A stretch of DNA of 28,456 nucleotides, taken from NCBI GenBank assembly GCA_023489425.1, contig JAMDCG010000122.1:1-28456 (forward strand). Reading direction: 5' to 3'. The position numbers were made by a program, and so were the translations under genes. This document shows, in pieces, positions 25,102 to 28,456 of this stretch. How positions within the stretch are numbered: position 1 is the stretch's first letter; each line of letters begins with the position of its first letter. The DNA comes from Thermoplasmatota archaeon. GTDB taxonomy: Archaea; Thermoplasmatota; Thermoplasmata; Thermoplasmatales; Thermoplasmataceae. A model generated the notes under the pieces. It was given only the letters and a program-made list of their open reading frames with translations. It ran no database searches and was not told the origin of the DNA.

Positions 25102-25461
25102 AAACCAATTTTTCAGAATTAACCCCATTTAATGGAATTTGTCTTTCCTTTGTCCAGAGATGGAATCCAATTCAATATATGATAGAGGTTCAAACGAAAG
25201 ATATGGGGAAAGAATTAGTGTAGTTTAACAGATCTTTTAAAAAATTCTTCTCATTATCTAAAATTACTTTGATAGCTGTTAAATCAGGTACCAAACGAGA
25301 AGAAGCCTAATTTTAGTTAAATCTGCGGGCCTTCTGTTATAAAAAAGGAAGAAACAATGGGGAGAAAATTTCCAGCAATTTCATGAATACGAGACCCATT
25401 TGATCAAGTATAAATTTTTAGATATTTAAGAATAAACTTTCCAGTTATCTCATTTTATGAT
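25102..25461. other. 360-bp non-coding gap with interleaved inverted repeats
   Basis: No open frame longer than about 16 codons and no pseudogene recognised. It holds two inverted-repeat pairs in the order a-b-a'-b': TTCTTCTC (25245-25252) with GAGAAGAA (25297-25304), and CTAAAATTA (25258-25266) with TAATTTTAG (25308-25316). This is the order of a pseudoknot, not of a nested hairpin. TATA-like DNA (AGTATAAATTTT near 25407 and TTTAAGAATAAAC near 25423) precedes the gene at 25462. It may carry a small RNA or a long leader. Confidence 0.5.
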
Positions 25462-26514
25462 ATGCCATTCTATATAAAATATGATAAATTTTTATACCTC
25501 ACGACAAATGCCCCTTACATGTGGAGTTCTGAAGTCCTTGATATGTGTGCTATAATAAGAATTAGGCAAAGATTCCCACGCGAATTGCGTCTATTTAACA
25601 GAAAAATGATGTTAGAAAACTCCTTCTTTTTTCTTAGCCGGGAAAATAAAGAACTCTATTTCTACAGAAACCTGGAAAGAAAGTTATCAGATCTTGACAG
25701 GGTTAATCTTGAAAAAGATTCTGAATTTGAAGGAACAAGGATGAAGATCGTAAGCGATATGTTCTTACAGATAAAAGTTGAAGACGAGCTATTTTCACTC
25801 TTGAACAAACTGAATGAAACGAAATGGTCAAGGGTTAATCCATGTATACTCTCCCATTCTCAGGATGCATATATTCAGCTTGAGTTTATTGATGATTCTA
25901 GGGAAAATGTGTCAAAAATTCTTCTGGAATTCGTTGACACTCACGTTCAGGAGGTTGATATAATTTATTTTGGAAGGCAGAGTCCAAAGATGCCGTATAT
26001 AATAAAACTTTTTCTTGAATTTGGAGGTAATATTAATGATCTATTCTTAATAAAAACTGAATGGCATATGACTTTACAGAACATTCAGAATGAGAATAGT
26101 GGCGTTTTCCAAAATGAGGGAAAATTCATTCCAAACTATTTCACAAACGGTTCCCATGATAAACTAATTTTCAAATTAGATAACGTTGAAAGTACTGTTA
26201 GGTCAAATATGGTATATGTAAGTATACCATCAGGGGTTTTTGAAATAGATGTTAAAACAAACTTTTTTTCTGACTTTAATAATGAGATAGTTAGTAAATA
26301 CTATGGAACTCTCTTTTATGAAGCTGAGATAAAGGGAAGTATCCTTACCAATTTTTACATCGTTGACAAAAACATTTCGTCACTATTCATGGCAGGCTTA
26401 AAGAAGCACTGGGACCTTCCAAAGAGATCAATTCATAAAAATATTATGATATCAGCAATGGAACTTGGTGAAATTTATAAACAATCTGATTTGAAGGAAC
26501 TGGAAAAAATTTGA
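25462..26514 (+). CDS. Hypothetical protein, 350 aa
   Basis: I do not recognise this protein. It is AT-rich and rich in Phe, Tyr, Asn and Ile. It begins MPFYIKYDKFLYLTT with a motif-like MWSSEVLDMCAIIRIRQRF and has basic stretches in the first 60 residues. Two possible structured parts are seen: SQDAYIQLEFIDDSRENVSKILLEFVD (about 133-160) and the C-terminal helical AGLKKHWDLPKRSIHKNI followed by MELGEIYKQSDLKELEKI, which might be a DNA-binding or regulator tail, but no HTH is convincing. No signal peptide or membrane span. The ATG overlaps a second, short out-of-frame ATG (25457). It follows the structured 360-bp gap and faces the tRNA-Glu gene. Confidence 0.7.
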   Translation: MPFYIKYDKFLYLTTNAPYMWSSEVLDMCAIIRIRQRFPRELRLFNRKMMLENSFFFLSRENKELYFYRNLERKLSDLDRVNLEKDSEFEGTRMKIVSDMFLQIKVEDELFSLLNKLNETKWSRVNPCILSHSQDAYIQLEFIDDSRENVSKILLEFVDTHVQEVDIIYFGRQSPKMPYIIKLFLEFGGNINDLFLIKTEWHMTLQNIQNENSGVFQNEGKFIPNYFTNGSHDKLIFKLDNVESTVRSNMVYVSIPSGVFEIDVKTNFFSDFNNEIVSKYYGTLFYEAEIKGSILTNFYIVDKNISSLFMAGLKKHWDLPKRSIHKNIMISAMELGEIYKQSDLKELEKI

Positions 26515-26570
26515 GATAGTAGAAATTCGTTTCAGATAACTTACCTTAAAAATTCATAATCATTCAAATA

Positions 26571-26645
26571 TGCTCCAGTCGGGATTTGAACCCGAGTCGA
26601 GAGATTGAGAGCCTCTAATGCTTGGCCTGGCTACACTACTGGAGC
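26571..26645 (-). tRNA. tRNA-Glu (anticodon CTC)
   Basis: Cloverleaf on the minus strand. Acceptor GCTCCAG pairs with CTGGAGC, and discriminator A is at 26571. D arm GTGT/GCAT, anticodon stem AGAGG/TCTCT (one wobble) with loop CTCTCAA, anticodon CTC (26607-26609), T arm TCGGG/CCCGA with loop TTCAAAT. The CCA end is not encoded, and no intron is present. It reads GAG codons. AT-rich DNA upstream (26660-26690) holds a TATA-like stretch; a T run (minus-strand TTTTT) follows the 3' end at about 26550. Confidence 0.95.
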
Positions 26646-26715
26646 TTAACTGGCTATTGTAAATTGAGATTTATTACTTTTGATTTGTGTTACAACCTAA
26701 CATTTAAGGCTTTTC

Positions 26716-26724
26716 TTTATTAAA
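26716..26724 (+). promoter_or_regulatory. TATA-like box of the 44-aa gene
   Basis: TTTATTAAA centred at 26720, exactly 26 bases before the ATG at 26746. A leaderless mRNA is predicted, which supports the small gene below. Confidence 0.5.
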
Positions 26725-26745
26725 CTATGATTCGATCACAATAAT

Positions 26746-26880
26746 ATGCCGGTGATTGGTTGTGGCCTGGATTCCTTTGCAGGAAGCCCAGAGAAGAAAA
26801 GTAAGAAGAAATTCACCATCAATATTTTCGTTGTAATTCTCCTTCTCCTTGGATATATAAAATTTCTTATAAAGAGGTAA
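26746..26880 (+). CDS. Small single-span membrane protein, 44 aa
   Basis: Unrecognised small protein. Residues 1-14 (MPVIGCGLDSFAGS) are uncharged apart from one Asp and contain one Cys, followed by a basic patch PEKKSKKK (15-22) and a strongly hydrophobic helix (about 23-42: FTINIFVVILLLLGYIKFLI) ending in KR. By the positive-inside rule, the N terminus is likely cytoplasmic. It could be a tail-anchored or small-subunit type protein; no likeness to Sec61beta or other known small spans was seen. Support for being real: the TATA-like box at the leaderless distance, and clean codon usage. It overlaps the MarR gene's 3' end by 14 bases on the other strand. Confidence 0.55.
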   Translation: MPVIGCGLDSFAGSPEKKSKKKFTINIFVVILLLLGYIKFLIKR

Positions 26881-27328
26881 CAACTCTTTTTTCCAGTTCC
26901 TCGGAAAAGTTCTCCACAATATCTGCCATTTTTGAGGTATCGTCGGGAGGTATAAATGAAAGGAAGCTCTTTAAAAATTCATCGTGTACTTTTCTCATTT
27001 TCTCAATGAATTCCTTCCCCTTTTCAGTTAGTTCAACATATATAACCCTTCTATCATCTGAAGATCTAACCCTTTTTACATATCCCTTCTCTTCCATCTT
27101 GTCAGTCATTCCTGTTATCCAGGCCTGTGTTACAAAGTTCAGGTCCGCGAGATTAGCCATGGTTTTCTTCCCAGATTCGGCAAGAATTCTTAATATTCTA
27201 TATTCGAGAACATTACTCCCAACTTCATCAAATTTCTTTTCCATTCCGTTGTACATAAGCTTGTATATAGTTCCAAGGCTTCTCCAAATTCTTGTATAAT
27301 CATCAACCTGATTATTTTCACGATCCAT
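26867..27328 (-). CDS. MarR family transcriptional regulator
   Basis: 153 residues from the chosen start. MarR winged helix: LEYRILRILAESGKKTMANLADLN (helices 2-3), FVTQAWITGMTDKMEEKGYVKR (recognition helix about 65-85) and the wing SSDDRRVIYVELTEKGKEF, with a DRR motif typical of the family. A dimerisation helix follows (KFIEKM... FLKSFLSFIPPDD). The start at 27328 is preferred over 27340 because GGTGA lies just before it; TATA-like ATTTATAAAT at 27393-27402 predicts a leader of about 40 bases. It diverges from the thioesterase-HAD pair, suggesting control of them or of itself; the ligand is unknown. Confidence 0.88.
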   Translation of the reverse strand: MDRENNQVDDYTRIWRSLGTIYKLMYNGMEKKFDEVGSNVLEYRILRILAESGKKTMANLADLNFVTQAWITGMTDKMEEKGYVKRVRSSDDRRVIYVELTEKGKEFIEKMRKVHDEFLKSFLSFIPPDDTSKMADIVENFSEELEKRVVTSL

Positions 27329-27461
27329 CTTTTTCACCATTACATTAATTTAGCATCATACTACGAATTTCTCTCTGAGACCATTTCTTAATATTTATAA
27401 ATTCCATCTATTTTATTAATTGATTACATGACTGTATAAAATGTTTATTAGTAAAATGTTA

Positions 27462-27478
27462 GGTATTTAAGGAATACC
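27462..27478. promoter_or_regulatory. Candidate MarR operator
   Basis: GGTATT (27462-27467), spacer TAAGG, AATACC (27473-27478): a perfect 6-5-6 inverted repeat between the MarR and thioesterase genes. A TATA-like TGTATAAAATG (27432-27442) would start transcription at about this site. It is a guess that MarR binds here. Confidence 0.4.
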
Positions 27479-27560
27479 ATCTGTAACAAATATAGTAAGA
27501 TACACTTTTGCAAGATAAATCCTATCATTTACCTTATATTGCTTAAGAAAATTCAGGGTC

Positions 27561-27971
27561 ATGGAGAATATTCAATCCACCAAAATACAGATGAGATACG
27601 GCGATTTAGACGCACTTGGGCACGTGAACAATGCAGTGTTTTTGACATACTATGAACTGGGACGAACAAACTTCTTCAGAGAGTATTTGGGAGGATTCAT
27701 CTCACGGGATGTTAGTTTCGTAGTGAATCATGCTGAGATAGATTTTAGAGCACCCATTCATTTTGAAGATGAACCTGTTGTACTCACATGGATATCAGGT
27801 CTCGGCAGAACTAGCTGTGTATTTAGCCATAAAATTATATCTGAAGACTATAAAAAAATATTTTCAGAGGGAAAGACCGTTGTCGTATGGGTCGACAGTA
27901 GTTTACGAAAAAAGGAGATACAGACGGAACTGAGAGAAAAGCTTGAAAAGTTGATGATAAATTATGTTTAA
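27561..27971 (+). CDS. Hot-dog fold acyl-CoA thioesterase (4HBT-type)
   Basis: 136 residues of the 4-hydroxybenzoyl-CoA thioesterase family. Diagnostic: YGDLDALGHVNNAVFLTYYELGRTNFF with Asp17 and the family Glu32 region, then a VNHAEIDFRAPIHFED strand and VVWVDSSLRKKEIQ near the end. It hydrolyses an acyl-CoA or similar thioester; the substrate cannot be told. A TATA-like TTATATT (27534-27540) is about 24-26 bases before the ATG, so leaderless. The HAD gene starts inside its end (8-base overlap), so they are translationally coupled. Confidence 0.92.
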   Translation: MENIQSTKIQMRYGDLDALGHVNNAVFLTYYELGRTNFFREYLGGFISRDVSFVVNHAEIDFRAPIHFEDEPVVLTWISGLGRTSCVFSHKIISEDYKKIFSEGKTVVVWVDSSLRKKEIQTELREKLEKLMINYV

Positions 27972-28456
27972 AAAACCAATTAAAGTAATACTATGGGACT
28001 TCGATGGAACTATATATCACTCTGAAGACTCCTACAGGGAATATGCAAAATGTATTGAAAGCGTAATGAAGAACAGTGATTCCTTTGCAAATAAATCAAT
28101 GCAGGTAATCAAGGATAAAGAAAATAAAGTAGGCGATGATGGCTGGGCCATTATTGCAAATCTAGCCAATGGTTCTGTATCCAGGGAAGAGATGGACATG
28201 TGTTTTGCCAGAACCAGAGAAAAAATGAATGAAGGTAAGATTAAAATTAACCTGCAGAGTACAGCAGTAAAGATACTAAAAAAGCAAGAAATAAGGCACA
28301 TATTACTTACAAACACTCCAGAGAAATACGTAATTCCATTACTTGAAAACTTTGGGATAAAGAATCTTTTTTACCGAATAGTTTGCTCTGCTAAAAAACC
28401 AGATTCATTCAAAAATGTTATGAATGATTTGTTAACTACAGAAAACATAAGATCAG
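27964..28456 (+). CDS. HAD superfamily hydrolase, 5' part
   Basis: The reading frame is open to the window edge, giving 164 residues of a longer protein. Motif I is WDFDGTIY (Asp12 nucleophile, Asp14), motif II HILLTNTP (Thr or Ser of the phosphate site), and motif III begins with SAKKPDSF (Lys). The cap domain sits between motif I and II and is C1-type helical. HAD phosphatases of this kind hydrolyse phosphorylated small molecules. The ATG overlaps the thioesterase TAA (ATGTTTAA, 27964-27971), so the pair is one operon. The end is missing, so motif IV cannot be seen. Confidence 0.9.
   Translation, partial: MFKKPIKVILWDFDGTIYHSEDSYREYAKCIESVMKNSDSFANKSMQVIKDKENKVGDDGWAIIANLANGSVSREEMDMCFARTREKMNEGKIKINLQSTAVKILKKQEIRHILLTNTPEKYVIPLLENFGIKNLFYRIVCSAKKPDSFKNVMNDLLTTENIRS

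Noticed and set aside
26725..26919. 64-codon minus-strand frame overlapping the MarR 3' end
   Set aside because: Out of frame with MarR, opposite the better supported 44-aa frame, and no family likeness.
28032..28316. 94-codon minus-strand frame near the right edge
   Set aside because: Lies opposite the HAD hydrolase reading frame, which has motifs I-III and continues past the window.
1..28456. Mobile element, CRISPR array or phage-like region
   Set aside because: No transposase, integrase, regular repeat array or attachment duplication beside the tRNA was seen on either strand.

Overview
This is a chromosomal window from an AT-rich archaeon, almost certainly a member of the Thermoplasmatales (Thermoplasma/Ferroplasma/Cuniculiplasma side). 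Archaeal markers are EF-1alpha, EF-2 with the diphthamide histidine, RNA polymerase subunit L, aRF1, eL40, archaeal UMP kinase, fructose-1,6-bisphosphate aldolase/phosphatase and a ferredoxin-dependent 2-oxoacid oxidoreductase. The AAA ATPase at 21460-23703 matches, from memory, Thermoplasma acidophilum VAT over its whole length. Many first genes have a TATA-like box about 26 nt before the start codon, which indicates leaderless mRNAs; downstream genes use GGTGA or GAGGT ribosome sites. I see no insertion sequence, CRISPR array, integrase or clear foreign island. The gene order is dense and mostly housekeeping.

Layout. 1-2941: translation cluster (EF-1alpha 3' end, uS10, EF-2). 2982-4001: threonine-synthase-like PLP protein. 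3998-6073 (minus): three-gene operon of a degenerate sulfide:quinone-reductase-like protein, a DUF1641 protein and an OsmC-like protein. 6278-9327 (plus): soluble SppA-like protease, MscS channel, RpoL and a THUMP tRNA methyltransferase. 9332-12909 (minus): FBP aldolase/phosphatase, dCMP deaminase and DedA, followed by a separate heat-shock unit of Hsp20 and a Phr-like regulator. 13070-15718 (plus): site-2 protease, then eL40-PurQ. 15719-16261 (minus): UPF0200 P-loop kinase-like protein. 16399-19219 (plus): two-subunit 2-oxoacid:ferredoxin oxidoreductase. 19216-21181: UMP kinase and aRF1, diverging from a 37-bp shared promoter. 21173-24667 (minus): DUF72, VAT and a PRC-barrel protein. 24775-26514: two unassigned genes around a 360-bp non-coding gap. 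26571-28456: tRNA-Glu(CTC), an unlisted 44-aa membrane protein, a MarR regulator, and a divergent thioesterase-HAD pair (HAD cut by the window end).

How the parts relate. A protein-quality theme recurs: VAT unfoldase with a C-terminal HbYX-like tail, Hsp20 with its presumed repressor, SppA-like and site-2 proteases. Central carbon metabolism is represented by the gluconeogenic FBP enzyme and the pyruvate/2-oxoglutarate-type oxidoreductase. The most interesting items are the hsp20/phr-like operon with a perfect 8-5-8 palindrome over the predicted transcription start, the redox-like operon whose flavoprotein has lost its FAD and cysteine motifs, the 37-bp bidirectional leaderless promoter, the 44-aa membrane protein, and the structured gap before the unassigned 350-aa gene.
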